In this document: piece after piece, positions 16,549 through 26,488 of the stretch | Layout: each line of letters starts with the position of its first letter | Numbering within the stretch: the stretch's first letter is position 1 | Assembly: GCF_001278845.1 (NCBI RefSeq) | Contig: NZ_CP012590.1 | Location: 1,736,001 to 1,800,000, forward strand | Reading direction: 5' to 3' | From: Actinomyces sp. oral taxon 414 | GTDB lineage: Bacteria > Actinomycetota > Actinomycetes > Actinomycetales > Actinomycetaceae | DNA: 64,000 nt | Made by a program: the position numbers and the translations under genes | Notes under the pieces: model-generated | Database searches by the model: none | What the model saw: the letters and a program-made list of their open reading frames with translations, nothing else | What the model was told of the DNA's origin: nothing

Positions 16549-18629
16549 TTGCCCTCACCGTCCTTTCCGCTGGTGGCCGCCCCGACGGCGTCGGCGTCGG
16601 CGGGCCCGGTCGATCCGGGCGGTTCGGGTTCGGCGTCGGCATCGGCGTCCTCGGCCCGTTCGGCGGCCCGGGCCTTGCGGCGGGCCAGGGAGCCCACGAC
16701 GGCGTCGGCGGCCGCCTGGCGGCCCCTGCCGTAGGCGGCCAGGGACCGGGCGCCCAGGTGCTCGGGGTCCAGGCCGGACAGGCGGTGGCCCTGGCCGAAG
16801 AAGCGGATGCGCAGGATCTGCACCATCATCGGGTGGGTGAACAGGATGATGACGGCCAGGTCGACGACGGTGGTCACGCCCAGGGTGAAGGCGAAGCCCT
16901 GCACGCCGCCCACGGCCAGGAAGTACAGCACGACGGCGGCCACGAGGTTGACGGCGTCGGAGACGATAATGGTGCGCCGGGCGTGCGTCCATCCCTCGTC
17001 GACGGCGGCCACCAGGGTCCTGCCGTGGCGGACCTCGTCGCGGACCCTCTCGAAGTAGATGATGAAGGAGTCCATGGTGATGCCGATGGAGATAATGAGC
17101 CCGGCCACGCCCGCCAGGGAGAGCCGGTAGCCCATGGACCAGGACAGCAGGGCGATGACGAGGTAGGTCGTCACGGCGGCCGCGATCAGGGAGGCCACGG
17201 CGACCACGGCCAGGCCCCGGTACTGCCACAGCAGGTAGACGATAATGAGCAGGAAGCCGACGAGCCCGGCGATGAGCCCGTTGCGCAGCTGCTCGGTGCC
17301 CAGGGTCGCGGAGATCTGCTGCTCGGACTGGACGGTGAAGGTCAGCGGCAGGGAGCCGAAGGAGAGCTGGTTGGCCAGCGTCTTGGCCTGCGCCTGGGTG
17401 AAGCCGCCGGTGATCTGGACGCGTCCGTCGGTGATGGGCCCGCTGACGGAGGGGTTGAAGCCCGAGGCCATAATGGTCAGGCCGTCCAGGACGATGGCGA
17501 ACTGCGCCTTCTGCGAGTCGGTGCTCTGGACGCCGTTCTGGGACGTGCCGGCGGCGGCGGCCTTGTCGCGGTAGGCCAGCAGCCGCTTGGAGACCTCGGC
17601 GAAGGCGGCGGTGCCCTCCTTGTCGAATTCCAGGGAGACGACCCAGTTATTGGTCGTCGTCCCCTGGTCGGTGGTCTCCAGCCCGGCGTTGGCGTTGGCG
17701 ATGTCCGTGCCGGCGATGTCCGCGGGGCCCAGGATGTAGGTGGAGCCGGAGCCGTCCTTGGCGCAGGAGATGACGGCCACGGACGGGTCCTGCGCCTGGC
17801 CGGTGAGGTTGTCCGGCGCCCTGCAGTCGGTCATGTAGGCGTCGTAGAGGAGCTGCTCGGTGATCCAGCTGTCGGAGGAGTTGTCCTGCGAGGTGGCCGG
17901 CAGCGGGTCGGAGCCGATGGCGCCGTCGCCGTTGATGTCGGCCATGGAGGTGGCGACCTCCTCGGGGGTGACGCTCGCCGGGGCCGTCGGGGCGGGCGTC
18001 GGCGCCGCGCCCTCCGGGGCGCCCTCGGCCGCCTGCGTGGCCTGCTCCGCCGCACCCTCAGAACCCTCGGACCCCTGGGCGCCCTCGGATCCCTGGGCGC
18101 CCTCGGCGGCCTGATCCGCCGGGGGCTCGGCGGCGGGGGCGGTGGTGGCCTCGGGCGCGGTGGCCGGGGCGCTCGCCGCGGCGGAGGCCGCCTGGGCGGC
18201 GATCTGGTTGCGCACCTGGGCGAGCGCGGCGGCCGAGCCCCGGATAATGCGGATGACCGGACGGAAGTAGAGCACGGCCGAGGTGCGCACCAGCTCCAGG
18301 GTCTCGGGGCTGGGGGCGCCGGGCAGCGAGACGACGATGTTCTGCCCGCCCTGGCGGGAGATCTGCGCCTCGGAGACGCCGGAGGCGTCCACGCGCTGGC
18401 GGATGACCTCAATGGCCTCGTTGACGTTCTCGTCGGTGATCTCCGACCCGTCCGTGGTCGTGGGGGTCAGGATGATCTGGGTGCCGCCCTCCAGGTCGAG
18501 CGCGAGGCCCGGCGTCATGGTGGTGCGGTGCGTCGCCGTCCCGAAGGCCAGGGCGGAGTAGCCCACGACGACGGCGAGGAGCAGCGTCAGGAGGCGGCGC
18601 CCCGGGTGCTTGGTCTGCTTTCTGGACAC
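16545..18629 (-). CDS. secD: protein translocase subunit SecD, with low-complexity extracytoplasmic insert
   Basis: A 694-residue SecD. An N-terminal membrane segment leads into the extracytoplasmic P1 domain (LALDLEGGTQIIL, VDASGVSEAQISRQGGQNIV). It ends in the five-helix RND-like core (LLWQYRGLAVVAVASL; ISIGITMDSFIIYFERVRDE, containing the conserved helix-4 region). Residues about 150-230 are an Ala/Glu/Pro/Gly-rich insertion with short repeats (GAQGSEGAQGSEGSEG), absent from compact SecD proteins. Starts with GTG. It lies in the yajC-secD-secF order, 46 bp after yajC. Confidence 0.95.
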   Translation of the reverse strand: MSRKQTKHPGRRLLTLLLAVVVGYSALAFGTATHRTTMTPGLALDLEGGTQIILTPTTTDGSEITDENVNEAIEVIRQRVDASGVSEAQISRQGGQNIVVSLPGAPSPETLELVRTSAVLYFRPVIRIIRGSAAALAQVRNQIAAQAASAAASAPATAPEATTAPAAEPPADQAAEGAQGSEGAQGSEGSEGAAEQATQAAEGAPEGAAPTPAPTAPASVTPEEVATSMADINGDGAIGSDPLPATSQDNSSDSWITEQLLYDAYMTDCRAPDNLTGQAQDPSVAVISCAKDGSGSTYILGPADIAGTDIANANAGLETTDQGTTTNNWVVSLEFDKEGTAAFAEVSKRLLAYRDKAAAAGTSQNGVQSTDSQKAQFAIVLDGLTIMASGFNPSVSGPITDGRVQITGGFTQAQAKTLANQLSFGSLPLTFTVQSEQQISATLGTEQLRNGLIAGLVGFLLIIVYLLWQYRGLAVVAVASLIAAAVTTYLVIALLSWSMGYRLSLAGVAGLIISIGITMDSFIIYFERVRDEVRHGRTLVAAVDEGWTHARRTIIVSDAVNLVAAVVLYFLAVGGVQGFAFTLGVTTVVDLAVIILFTHPMMVQILRIRFFGQGHRLSGLDPEHLGARSLAAYGRGRQAAADAVVGSLARRKARAAERAEDADADAEPEPPGSTGPADADAVGAATSGKDGEGK

Positions 18630-18675
18630 GCGGTCTCTTCCTCAGAGGGTTCTCGGGTGGTGGGCGGGGCGGCGG

Positions 18676-19116
18676 TCAGGCGCGACGGCCCTCGCCCTCG
18701 ACGGCGTCGGCGTCCCCGGACTCGGCGTCGGCTCCCTCGTCCGCCCCGGACTGGGCGTCGGCGTCCTCGTCATCGGCGGGGCCGTCGATGAGCCCGGCGA
18801 CGTCGTCCTGGTCCTCCTGGGCGTCCCCGGCGTCCCCGTCCTGCGCCGCGGAGGCGAAGGGGGGCTCCTCGGCGCCGAGAATGGCGTTCTTCTCCCACAG
18901 GGACTCGTCCCCCAGCGGCGTGGCCAGGGTGACGACGTCGCCGTCGATCTCCACGACCGTGCCGTAGAAGCCCGCCCGAGTCTTGACCCAGTTCCCGACC
19001 ACCAGGGCCTCGGCGGTGCGGCGGCGCTGCTCCTCGAGCATCTTCTGCTGCTGCTTGTTCGCGAAGCGCGAGACGAGTATGAGGCCGACGAGCATGATCA
19101 GGACCATCCACAGCAT
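18676..19116 (-). CDS. yajC: preprotein translocase subunit YajC
   Basis: A 146-residue protein with one N-terminal transmembrane helix (MLWMVLIMLVGLILVSRF) and the YajC core (LVVGNWVKTRAGFYGTVVEI). A strongly acidic C-terminal tail of about 65 residues follows. YajC accompanies SecDF in the holotranslocon. The ATG at 19116 follows GGAG with 8-nt spacing; the longer in-frame extension to 19188 has no RBS. Confidence 0.93.
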   Translation of the reverse strand: MLWMVLIMLVGLILVSRFANKQQQKMLEEQRRRTAEALVVGNWVKTRAGFYGTVVEIDGDVVTLATPLGDESLWEKNAILGAEEPPFASAAQDGDAGDAQEDQDDVAGLIDGPADDEDADAQSGADEGADAESGDADAVEGEGRRA

Positions 19117-19266
19117 CGAGTGTTCTCCGTTCCGGGGTCGGGGCGCCCCGGTCAAGAGGGGCCTCCGTGAGTCTAGGCCACCGGTCAAGCGGACCGGGTG
19201 TGAGACGCGACCGCCCGCATTACGGGCCGATTACGGGCCGGGCCGCCGCCCGCCCCGGCCGCGCGC

Positions 19267-20289
19267 TCACGCGAACAGCGCCCCGCCGGGCGGCGCGGCC
19301 AGCCCCAGGTGCTCGTAGGCGGCCGAGGTGGCCTGCCGGCCGCGCGGCGTGCGCACCACCAGGCCCTCGCGCACCAGGTAGGGCTCGGCGACCGTCTCGA
19401 CCGTCTCCGGCTCCTCCCCCACGCTGACCGCCAGCGTGGTCAGGCCCACGGGCCCCGCGGCGAAGCGGGTGCACAGCGCCTGGAGCACGGCCCGGTCGAG
19501 GCGGTCCAGGCCCAGGGCGTCGACCTCGAAGACCTCCAGGGCCGCGCGCGCGGCCACCAGGTCCAGGCGCCCGGGCTCGCCGTGGACCTCCGCCCAGTCC
19601 TGGACGCGGCGCAGGAGACGGTTGGCGATGCGCGGGGTGCCGCGCGAGCGCCGGGCGAGCTCCCCCGCCGCCTCCGCCTCCAGGTTCACGCCCAGCAGGC
19701 CGGCGGAGCGGGCCAGAATGCGCGACAGCTCGCCCGGCCCGTAGTACTCCAGGTGCCCGGTGAAGCCGAAGCGGTCGCGCAGCGGCGCGGGCAGCAGCCC
19801 CGCCCGGGTCGTGGCGCCCACGACGGTGAAGGGCGGCAGGGACAGCGGGATGGAGGTCGCCCCCGGCCCCTTGCCGACGACGACGTCGACCCGGTAGTCC
19901 TCCATCGCCAGGTAGAGCATCTCCTCGGCGGTGCGGGCCAGGCGGTGGATCTCGTCAATGAACAGCACGTCGCCCTCCTCCAGGGAGGACAGGATGGCGG
20001 CCAGGTCGCCGGCGTGCTGGATCGCCGGACCCGAGGTCAGCCGCAGGGAGCCGCCGACCTCGGCGGCGATAATCATGGCCAGAGTCGTCTTGCCCAGCCC
20101 GGGCGGGCCGGACAGCAGCACATGGTCGGGGCAGGTCCCCCGCGCCAGGGAGGCGCGCAGGACCACGGAGAGCTGGCCGCGCACGACCTCCTGGCCCACG
20201 AAGTCCTCCAGGCGCCGGGGGCGCAGGGCCGCCTCGGCGGCGCGCTCGGTCTCGTCGGCGCCCGACCCGACGAAGCGGCCCTCAGACAC
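19267..20289 (-). CDS. ruvB: Holliday junction branch migration ATPase RuvB
   Basis: A 340-residue AAA+ motor that drives Holliday-junction branch migration with RuvA. Walker A is [13 protein letters not shown], Walker B is [10 protein letters not shown], and sensor 1 is [19 protein letters not shown]. The C-terminal winged helix ends [17 protein letters not shown]. The GTG at 20289 overlaps the ruvA stop by 8 bp and gives the usual N-terminus just before the conserved [12 protein letters not shown]. The longer in-frame start (20358) would lie deep inside ruvA. Confidence 0.95.
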   Translation of the reverse strand: MSEGRFVGSGADETERAAEAALRPRRLEDFVGQEVVRGQLSVVLRASLARGTCPDHVLLSGPPGLGKTTLAMIIAAEVGGSLRLTSGPAIQHAGDLAAILSSLEEGDVLFIDEIHRLARTAEEMLYLAMEDYRVDVVVGKGPGATSIPLSLPPFTVVGATTRAGLLPAPLRDRFGFTGHLEYYGPGELSRILARSAGLLGVNLEAEAAGELARRSRGTPRIANRLLRRVQDWAEVHGEPGRLDLVAARAALEVFEVDALGLDRLDRAVLQALCTRFAAGPVGLTTLAVSVGEEPETVETVAEPYLVREGLVVRTPRGRQATSAAYEHLGLAAPPGGALFA

Positions 20290-20914
20290 GGCGACCGCCC
20301 CCCAACCGGCGCAGCGAGGCCCGCAGCAGCTCGGGGACCGCCAGGACGGCGTCGTCACCCGCCTCCTCGCGGTGGGCGGCCTCGGCGGCGGCCACGGCCC
20401 GGGTGGCGACGGCCTCGTTCCACCCCAGCTGGACCAGGGCGGCCACGACGTCGGGGTTCGCGGCCCCCCCGGGCGGGGCCGTATCGGCGTTTGCGGCGGG
20501 GCCGTCGCCGGCGGGCGGGCCGAGCTTGTCGGCCACGTCGATCATGACCCGCTGGGCGCCCTTGGGCCCCAGCCCCGGCACCCGCTTGAGGGCGGCGACG
20601 TCGTCGGCGGCCACGGCCCGGCGCAGGGCGTCGGGGGTGTGGACCGCCAGGATCGCCAGCGCCAGTTTGGCGCCCACGCCCTTGGCGCCCAGCAGGACCC
20701 GGAAGCAGTGGCGCTCGTCGGCGTCGGCGAAGCCGTAGAGGGTCAGGGCGTCCTCGCGCACCACGAGTTCGGTGTGCACGAAGCCCTCCTCGCCCACGCG
20801 CAGGCCCGCCAGGGTCGCCGGGGTCGCCCGGAAGGCCAGGCCGACGCCGCCGACCTCGATGATCGCCCCGGTCAGCGAGGTCTCGAGCACGGTGCCGCGC
20901 AGCGATGCGATCAT
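20282..20914 (-). CDS. ruvA: Holliday junction branch migration protein RuvA
   Basis: A 210-residue protein. The N-terminal OB fold begins [11 protein letters not shown]. The central helix-hairpin-helix pair ([36 protein letters not shown]) binds the DNA junction. The C-terminal domain ([18 protein letters not shown]) contacts RuvB. It sits between ruvC and ruvB, overlapping the latter. Confidence 0.95.
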   Translation of the reverse strand: MIASLRGTVLETSLTGAIIEVGGVGLAFRATPATLAGLRVGEEGFVHTELVVREDALTLYGFADADERHCFRVLLGAKGVGAKLALAILAVHTPDALRRAVAADDVAALKRVPGLGPKGAQRVMIDVADKLGPPAGDGPAANADTAPPGGAANPDVVAALVQLGWNEAVATRAVAAAEAAHREEAGDDAVLAVPELLRASLRRLGGGRRV

Positions 20915-20998
20915 GCGGGTCCTCCTGCGGAAGTGTCGAACGTCTGTACGGACTGTATCAGGGGGCGGGGGCGCGGCGGCCGGCGGCGCCCCCGCCCG

Positions 20999-21667
20999 TC
21001 AGGGCGCGCCGCCCCGCCGGGCGGCGCGGCGCGGGTCGACCGCCCCGGTCCGCCGCGCCGCCGCCTGCGCGGCGGCCCACCGCCGCTGGGCGGGGGTGCG
21101 GGCGGCGGCGCGCACCGAGCCGCCGGCGGAGACCATCTCGGCGGCCCCGTCGTTGCCCGTGCCCCCGCCCCGCCAGCCGTGGCAGATGGCCTGCGCCAGG
21201 GCGTCGGCGGCGTCGGCGGGCCGCGGCGGGGCGTCCAGGCCCAGGATCCGCTGGACCATCGCCTGGACCTGGGCCTTGCCGGCCGTGCCCGAGCCGGTGA
21301 CGGCGGCCTTGGCCTCGCTGGGGGTGTGCTGGGCGACCTCCAGGCCCGCGCGCGCGCCGGCGACCATGACCACGCCCATCACCTGGGCCACCCCGATGAC
21401 CGAGCGCAGGTTGTCCTGGGCGAAGACCCGCTCGACGGACACGGCCGTCGGCCCGAGCCGGGCGATCCAGTCCTCCAGGGCCTCGGCGACGGCCAGCAGG
21501 CGCAGCTCGGGGCTGCGGCCCGGCGGCGTGCGCACCACCCCGACCTCCACCAGTCGGGCGCGGCGGCGCGGGTCGATGTCCACGCAGGCCAGCCCGCAGC
21601 GGGTCAGCCCGGGATCGATCCCGAGGACCCGCTGCTGGGCGACGACGGCGCGCGAGGAGGCCGGCAC
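20999..21667 (-). CDS. ruvC: crossover junction endodeoxyribonuclease RuvC
   Basis: A 222-residue Holliday-junction resolvase. The catalytic acidic residues are seen in VLGIDPGLTRCGLA, in SVERVFAQDN and in the ADAADALAQAICH segment. About 40 residues after the core form an Ala/Arg-rich tail beyond the usual RuvC length. It is 48 bp downstream of yebC, in the order yebC-ruvC-ruvA-ruvB. Confidence 0.95.
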   Translation of the reverse strand: MPASSRAVVAQQRVLGIDPGLTRCGLACVDIDPRRRARLVEVGVVRTPPGRSPELRLLAVAEALEDWIARLGPTAVSVERVFAQDNLRSVIGVAQVMGVVMVAGARAGLEVAQHTPSEAKAAVTGSGTAGKAQVQAMVQRILGLDAPPRPADAADALAQAICHGWRGGGTGNDGAAEMVSAGGSVRAAARTPAQRRWAAAQAAARRTGAVDPRRAARRGGAP

Positions 21668-21715
21668 GGCACGGCGGGGCGAATGGCGGACGGGGTCGGG
21701 GCGCGGGGCCGGCGC

Positions 21716-22480
21716 TCAGTCCTCGTCGGCCTCGAGCGCGGCGGCGACCTCGGCGCTGATGTCCACGGAGGTGTAGACGTTCTGGACGTCGTCGAGGTCC
21801 TCCAGGGCGTCGACCAGGCGCATGACCCGGCGGGCGCCCTCCAGGTCGACCTCGATCCGGGTGGCGGGCACGAACTGCGACTCGGCGGACTCGTAGTCCA
21901 TGCCGGCCTCGGTCACGGCGTTGCGCACGGCGATGAGGTTGGTGGGGTCGCAGATGATCTCGAAGGACTCCGCCCCCTCCTCGACCTCCTCGGCGCCGGC
22001 GTCGAGCACGGCCATGAGGATGGCGTCCTCGTCCACGCCGTCGGCCTTGGCGACCTCGACGACGCCCTTGCGGGAGAAGTTGTAGGCCACGGAGCCGGGG
22101 TCGGCCAGGCTGCCGCCGGTGCGGGTGAAGGCCACGCGCACGTCGGAGGCGGCGCGGTTGCGGTTGTCGGTGAGGCACTCGACGAGGAAGGCCACCCCGG
22201 CGGGCCCGTAGCCCTCGTACATAATGGTCTGCCAGTCGGCGCCGCCGGCCTCCTCGCCGGAGCCGCGCTTGACGGCGCGGGTGATGTTGTCGGCGGGCAC
22301 GGAGTTCTTCTTCGCCTTCTGAATGGCGTCGAACAGGGTCGGATTGCCGGCGGGGTCGGCGCCGCCGGTGCGGGCCGCGACCTCGATGTTCTTAATGAGG
22401 CGGGCGAACAGTTTGCCGCGCTTGGCGTCAATGGCGGCCTTCTTGTGCTTGGTGGTCGCCCACTTGGAGTGTCCGGACAT
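21716..22480 (-). CDS. YebC/PmpR family DNA-binding regulatory protein
   Basis: A 254-residue protein beginning [20 protein letters not shown] and containing [20 protein letters not shown], both hallmarks of the YebC/TACO1 family. Members bind DNA as regulators, and some assist translation of proline-rich stretches. That second role would suit a genome full of Pro-rich proteins but is inference. The ATG at 22480 follows GAGGAGG with 4-nt spacing. It is the first gene of the ruv-sec run. Confidence 0.93.
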   Translation of the reverse strand: MSGHSKWATTKHKKAAIDAKRGKLFARLIKNIEVAARTGGADPAGNPTLFDAIQKAKKNSVPADNITRAVKRGSGEEAGGADWQTIMYEGYGPAGVAFLVECLTDNRNRAASDVRVAFTRTGGSLADPGSVAYNFSRKGVVEVAKADGVDEDAILMAVLDAGAEEVEEGAESFEIICDPTNLIAVRNAVTEAGMDYESAESQFVPATRIEVDLEGARRVMRLVDALEDLDDVQNVYTSVDISAEVAAALEADED

Positions 22481-22595
22481 GTGTCCTCCTCGAGTCGTTG
22501 GGTCCGACGCCGCGGCCGGCGGGCCGCGCACGGAGCCGGAAGATCGTCTGCGGGCCGCCGGGGGACGGCGCCCCGGGCCCGCGCGAACCTGGGCA

Positions 22596-22601
22596 AGCCT
22601 A
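22596..22601 (-). promoter_or_regulatory. candidate -10 box for the yebC-ruvCAB operon
   Basis: Minus-strand TAGGCT in the 208-bp gap before yebC, giving an mRNA leader of about 110 nt. It is the only TANNNT hexamer of this class I noticed in the gap. There is no strong -35. Confidence 0.35.
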
Positions 22602-22688
22602 ACGCCGTCGGCCCGGGGCGCCGATCCGCGGGCGCCGGGCGCGTGGCGAGGATCTCGCCGCCCCCACGACGGACCCCGGCCCCGCCCC

Positions 22689-23378
22689 TCAATCCTCCTC
22701 GCACAGGACGCGCACGACCCCGTCCCAGCCGGACAGGAGCTCGCGGGCCAGGGCCGGCAGAACGGCCGGGTAGACGGTCATGCCGGCGGCCGCGGCGGCG
22801 TCGAGCTCGTCCAGGGGCCACCAGCGCAGGGAGTCGAGGACCTGCCGCTCCAGCTCGGTCCACCCGGACCGGTCCAGGTCGTCGCCGGCCCCGGCGACGC
22901 CGTCGAGGTGCAGCAGGTAGAACAGCTCGTCCTGGCGGCAGGTGACCAGGTTGAAGCGGAAGCGGGAGCTGCGGTCGATCACCGGACCGATGAGCGAGGC
23001 CGCATCCACTGTGATCCCCGTCTCTTCGGCGAGCTCGCGCGCGGCGCCCTCCGGCGGGCTCTCCCCCGCCAGGAGGCCGCCGCCGGGCGTGAAACCCCAG
23101 GAGCGGTCGGCGGCGGAGAAGTCGTGCCCGACCACGAGCAGAATGGCGGGGACGGGCCGGCGGCGCAGGGCGATGACGCGGGCGGCGCGGCGGGCCGGCA
23201 GGCCCTCCTCGTTGAGGCGCCACTCGTCGGGGTCGATCAGCTCGGCCCAGTCGGCGGGCACGCGGCTGGCATCGCGCCCGTCGCGCGTCAGGACGGGCGG
23301 CACCAGGCCGGGCGCCGCCGGGGCCGATGACGTCGGAGGCGAGCCGGGCGCCGGCTCCGGCGTCGTCACGGGCCTCAC
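22689..23378 (-). CDS. NUDIX hydrolase
   Basis: A 229-residue protein with a complete Nudix box, [20 protein letters not shown] followed by ETGI (G-x5-E-x7-REUxEExGU), which binds the metal and hydrolyses a nucleoside-diphosphate-linked substrate. The substrate is unknown. The N-terminal ~30 residues are Pro/Ala-rich. The GTG at 23378 overlaps the prsW stop (GTGA), implying coupling; a GTG three codons later is an alternative. M. tuberculosis also has a Nudix gene (Rv2609c) after pimA, so this is the conserved end of the lipid operon. Confidence 0.88.
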   Translation of the reverse strand: MRPVTTPEPAPGSPPTSSAPAAPGLVPPVLTRDGRDASRVPADWAELIDPDEWRLNEEGLPARRAARVIALRRRPVPAILLVVGHDFSAADRSWGFTPGGGLLAGESPPEGAARELAEETGITVDAASLIGPVIDRSSRFRFNLVTCRQDELFYLLHLDGVAGAGDDLDRSGWTELERQVLDSLRWWPLDELDAAAAAGMTVYPAVLPALARELLSGWDGVVRVLCEED

Positions 23379-24610
23379 CACCCCACGAGGACCCGCTTGG
23401 AGCGGCGCACCGTCTCCAGGAGCTCCCTCTCCTGGGCGGCGTGGTCGGCCTCGGCGTGACCGTCGAGGGCCTGCTGGCGCAGAGCGGCCAGCGAGGAGGC
23501 GGCCTTGAGCAGGTCCCGCATGGCCTCCACCGCCTGCGGGCCACGGGCCTTGGCCCAGTGGCGCGCGGCGGAGCGCCCGGATCCGGTGGTGATTATGTCG
23601 ACCTCGGCGGGATCGAGCCAGCCGGCGCGGGCGTAGTCGGCCAGGCGCTTGCGCATGGTCATGCGCTCGCGCCACCGCAGCCAGACGACCAGGGCGACGC
23701 AGGCCAGGGAGAAGGGGATCACGACGACGAAGTACAGGGCCGGGGCGGAGGCCAGGACGCCGTTCCAGAAGGCGTGCAGGGCGATGGCCCCGGCCAGTCC
23801 GATGGGCGTCGTCCACGCCCAGGCCGACCGCGAGCGCATGCGCGCGCCGACGCCGATGGCCAGGCCCGTGCAGGCCGTGAAGATGACGTGGGCGAAGGGC
23901 GAGGCGATGGCACGCATAATGAAGGTCCGTACGATCTCGTCGGAGTAGCGCACGAAGTACAGGATGTTCTCGGCGAAGGCGAAGCCGGCGGCGACGACGG
24001 CGGCGTAGACGATGCCGTCGACGGCGCCGTTGAAGCGGCTGCGCCGGAGGAGGAAGATAATGAGGACGCCCAGTCCCTTGGTCGTCTCCTCGATAATGGG
24101 GGCGGAGACGACGGTGGAGACGATCTCTCCGGAGTCGCTCAGGCCGGTCGCGTTGGCCACGGCGATGCTGGCCGTCGTGTTGACCACGAGGGAGACGACG
24201 GTGGCGACCCCGGCGCCCCACAGGAAGGCGGTCAGGAGCACCGAGGGCGGCTCGGGCTCCCAGCGGTCGATCCACCACACCGTCAGCAGCACCACGAGCA
24301 GGGGGATGAGGGCCAGGAGCACGGCCGCGGTGAAGCTGGCGCCCTCGTCCGCGGTGGCGGAGATCAGCCGCAGCAGTCCCGCCAGCCCCAGCGCGCCCAG
24401 CGCCGTGAGCGCGTACTTGGCGATGTCGTCGCGGCGCCGGCGGCGCACGGTGGTCGGCCCGGTCCGCGCGGGGGCGACCGGACCGACCGGGCCGACCGGG
24501 CCGACCGGGGCCGGCGGTCCGAGCGGGGCGGCCTGGGGGTACGGGGCGGCCTGGGGGCGGCGGAGACGGGGGTCCCGGGCTTCGGGGCCCATGTACTGCG
24601 GGCCGCTCAC
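23375..24610 (-). CDS. PrsW family intramembrane metalloprotease
   Basis: A 411-residue polytopic membrane protein. After a Pro-rich cytosolic N-terminus, about eight hydrophobic segments carry the PrsW-type motifs: EE at 174-175 (SAPIIEETTKG), E214 (FAFAENILYF), H241 (FAHVIFTACTG) and H279 (ALHAFWNG). PrsW in Bacillus cleaves an anti-sigma factor; the target here is unknown. GTG start at 24610 preceded by GAGGAGG with 7-nt spacing and overlapping the upstream stop. The location inside the phosphatidylinositol-mannoside operon suggests an envelope role, which is inference. Confidence 0.88.
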   Translation of the reverse strand: MSGPQYMGPEARDPRLRRPQAAPYPQAAPLGPPAPVGPVGPVGPVAPARTGPTTVRRRRRDDIAKYALTALGALGLAGLLRLISATADEGASFTAAVLLALIPLLVVLLTVWWIDRWEPEPPSVLLTAFLWGAGVATVVSLVVNTTASIAVANATGLSDSGEIVSTVVSAPIIEETTKGLGVLIIFLLRRSRFNGAVDGIVYAAVVAAGFAFAENILYFVRYSDEIVRTFIMRAIASPFAHVIFTACTGLAIGVGARMRSRSAWAWTTPIGLAGAIALHAFWNGVLASAPALYFVVVIPFSLACVALVVWLRWRERMTMRKRLADYARAGWLDPAEVDIITTGSGRSAARHWAKARGPQAVEAMRDLLKAASSLAALRQQALDGHAEADHAAQERELLETVRRSKRVLVGW

Positions 24611-25302
24611 GGCGTGTCCTCCTCGGAGGGCTCGGGGGTGATGTCGTCGTCCATGTCGAAGGTGGCGGGCTGGGGGGCGCGCCCAGCCAGGTGGAGTATG
24701 CGCACGGGCCAGGTCGCGCGCAGCCGGCGGGTCTCGGCGACGTGGATGTTGTGGAAGCGCCGCGCCAGGACCATCCGGTGGGCGGTCTTGTCCAGGCGCG
24801 CCAGGGCGGCCCCGCTCAGGGGGTCGGCGCTCAGTTCGGCGCGCGTGCGCGCGGTCAGGACCGTGCGCAGCACGCGGGTGAGGTCGGATTCGATCGCGGC
24901 GCGCGAGCGGTCCGTATTGCCGGGGTCCTCGCGCAGCGAGGCCGAGTCGAGGCGGTCGTCGACCAGTGGGCCCTCGGCCTCGAGGGCCTCGTGGGCGGCG
25001 CGGGAGACCAGGAGGGCCGAGGCCGGGTCGAGGCGGCTGGAGGCGGCCAGTTCGACGGCCGCCTGGGCGCGATGGACCAGCTGGGTCTCCAGGGTCGCCC
25101 GCGAGCCCAGGACCTGGCGGTGGAGCCGGTCGACGCGCACCGCCAGGGCGGAGGCCGCCCACCCGACCAGGCACAGGGCGAAGAGCACGGCGATGGCGAT
25201 GATCACCGGGCCCATCCACCCGGCGGCGGGGTCCGGGCCCGGGGGCACGGCGTCGGGCAGCGGCGGGAGCGGTGCAAAGGCGGGGGCGAGCGGCTCAGTC
25301 AC
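24607..25302 (-). CDS. LemA-like single-pass membrane protein
   Basis: A 231-residue protein with a proline-rich N-terminus, one transmembrane helix at about 30-54 and then a helical domain (RVDRLHRQVLGSRATLETQL). That domain resembles the LemA-like proteins found in this operon in other actinobacteria, then a histidine/arginine stretch (RRFHNIHVAETRRLR). No catalytic motif. The GTG at 25302 follows GGAGGAG with 7-nt spacing and overlaps the pimA stop by 8 bp. It overlaps prsW by 4 bp, so the two products are likely made together. The family assignment is tentative. Confidence 0.6.
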   Translation of the reverse strand: MTEPLAPAFAPLPPLPDAVPPGPDPAAGWMGPVIIAIAVLFALCLVGWAASALAVRVDRLHRQVLGSRATLETQLVHRAQAAVELAASSRLDPASALLVSRAAHEALEAEGPLVDDRLDSASLREDPGNTDRSRAAIESDLTRVLRTVLTARTRAELSADPLSGAALARLDKTAHRMVLARRFHNIHVAETRRLRATWPVRILHLAGRAPQPATFDMDDDITPEPSEEDTP

Positions 25303-26488
25303 GGTCGCGCTCCTCCAGGACCCCGCGCAGGCGTCCGACAATGGTGGGCTTGGCCCAGGCGAGGTTCACGCGCGTGTGGGCGGTGGACAGCGCCATGTCG
25401 TAGACGTCGAGGATCTCGTCGGTCACCACCGACCAGTCGTATCGGCCCACGACGGCGTCGGCGGCCTCCCGGCGCCGCTGCGCGCCGGCCTCGTCGGCGA
25501 GGGTGTCGATCATGACGCGGGCCAGGTCCGCCCCGTCCCCGGTGCGGAACAGGGCGCCGTAGCGCCCGGAGCCCAGGACGGCGGAGAAGGCGGCCAGGTC
25601 GGAGGCGATGACGCGCGTGCCCGCGGCCATGGCCTCGACCAGCACAATGCCGAAGGACTCCCCGCCGGTCTGCGGGGCGACGTAGCAGGTGGCCGAGGCC
25701 AGCATGGCGGCCTTGTCCTGGTCGCCGATGCCCCCGAGGAAGACGACGTGCTCGCCGTGGGGGGCCAGGTCCCGGCGCACCTCCTCGGCCTGGCCGCGCC
25801 CGGCGATGAGGAAGCGCGCCCCGGGGACGGCCTCCAGGACGCGCGGCACGGCGTCGGCCAGGACGGCCAGGCCCTTGCGGGGCTCGTCGAGGCGGCCGAG
25901 GAAACCGATCGTGGGCGCCTGGGGGGTTCCGGCGAAGCGCGGGTCGTCCTTGGGGGCGCGGGCGAAGGCGGCGACGTCGACGCCGTTGGGGATGACGACG
26001 GCGTCGCCACCGTGGAAGTGGACGAGGGTGCGCCGGGCCTCCTCGGACACGGCGATGCGCGCCGTAATGCGCTCCATGAGCGGGCCGGCGGCGCCGGCGA
26101 GCAGTTCGCGTCCCAGGGAGCGGTCCATGGCGGCGTGGAAGGTGGCCACGACGGGCCCGGTGGCCGCCTGGAGGGTCAGCAGGCCCACATTGGGGGCGAT
26201 GGGCTCGTGGACGTGGATCAGGTCGAAGTCGCCGGCCTCGAGCCAGCGGCGCGCGCGGCGCGCCACCACGGCCCCGAAGTTGAGGCGGGCGACGGAGCCG
26301 TTGTAGGGGATGGGCACGGTGTCCCCGGCGCTGGTGACCCAGGGCGGCAGTGCCAGGGTCTGGGGGGCGGGGGCCAGCACCTGCACCTCGTGGCCGCGGC
26401 GCATGAGCTCGGCGGCCAGTTCCATGACGTGCACCTGGACGCCGCCGGGGGCGTCCAGGGAGTAGGGGCAGACCAGTCCGATTCTCAT
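25295..26488 (-). CDS. pimA: GDP-mannose-dependent phosphatidylinositol mannosyltransferase (PimA-like)
   Basis: A 397-residue GT4 glycosyltransferase with two Rossmann domains. It has the N-terminal GGVQVHV loop (residues 15-21), HVHEPIAPN at 92-100, the catalytic-region histidine in TFHAAMDRS (H118) and the EX7E motif E277-E285 (ESFGIVLVE). By family and position (pgsA-acyltransferase-pimA) it should transfer the first mannose from GDP-mannose to phosphatidylinositol at the inner membrane face, starting PIM or lipoglycan synthesis. The ATG overlaps the acyltransferase stop (ATGA). Confidence 0.9.
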   Translation of the reverse strand: MRIGLVCPYSLDAPGGVQVHVMELAAELMRRGHEVQVLAPAPQTLALPPWVTSAGDTVPIPYNGSVARLNFGAVVARRARRWLEAGDFDLIHVHEPIAPNVGLLTLQAATGPVVATFHAAMDRSLGRELLAGAAGPLMERITARIAVSEEARRTLVHFHGGDAVVIPNGVDVAAFARAPKDDPRFAGTPQAPTIGFLGRLDEPRKGLAVLADAVPRVLEAVPGARFLIAGRGQAEEVRRDLAPHGEHVVFLGGIGDQDKAAMLASATCYVAPQTGGESFGIVLVEAMAAGTRVIASDLAAFSAVLGSGRYGALFRTGDGADLARVMIDTLADEAGAQRRREAADAVVGRYDWSVVTDEILDVYDMALSTAHTRVNLAWAKPTIVGRLRGVLEERDRD

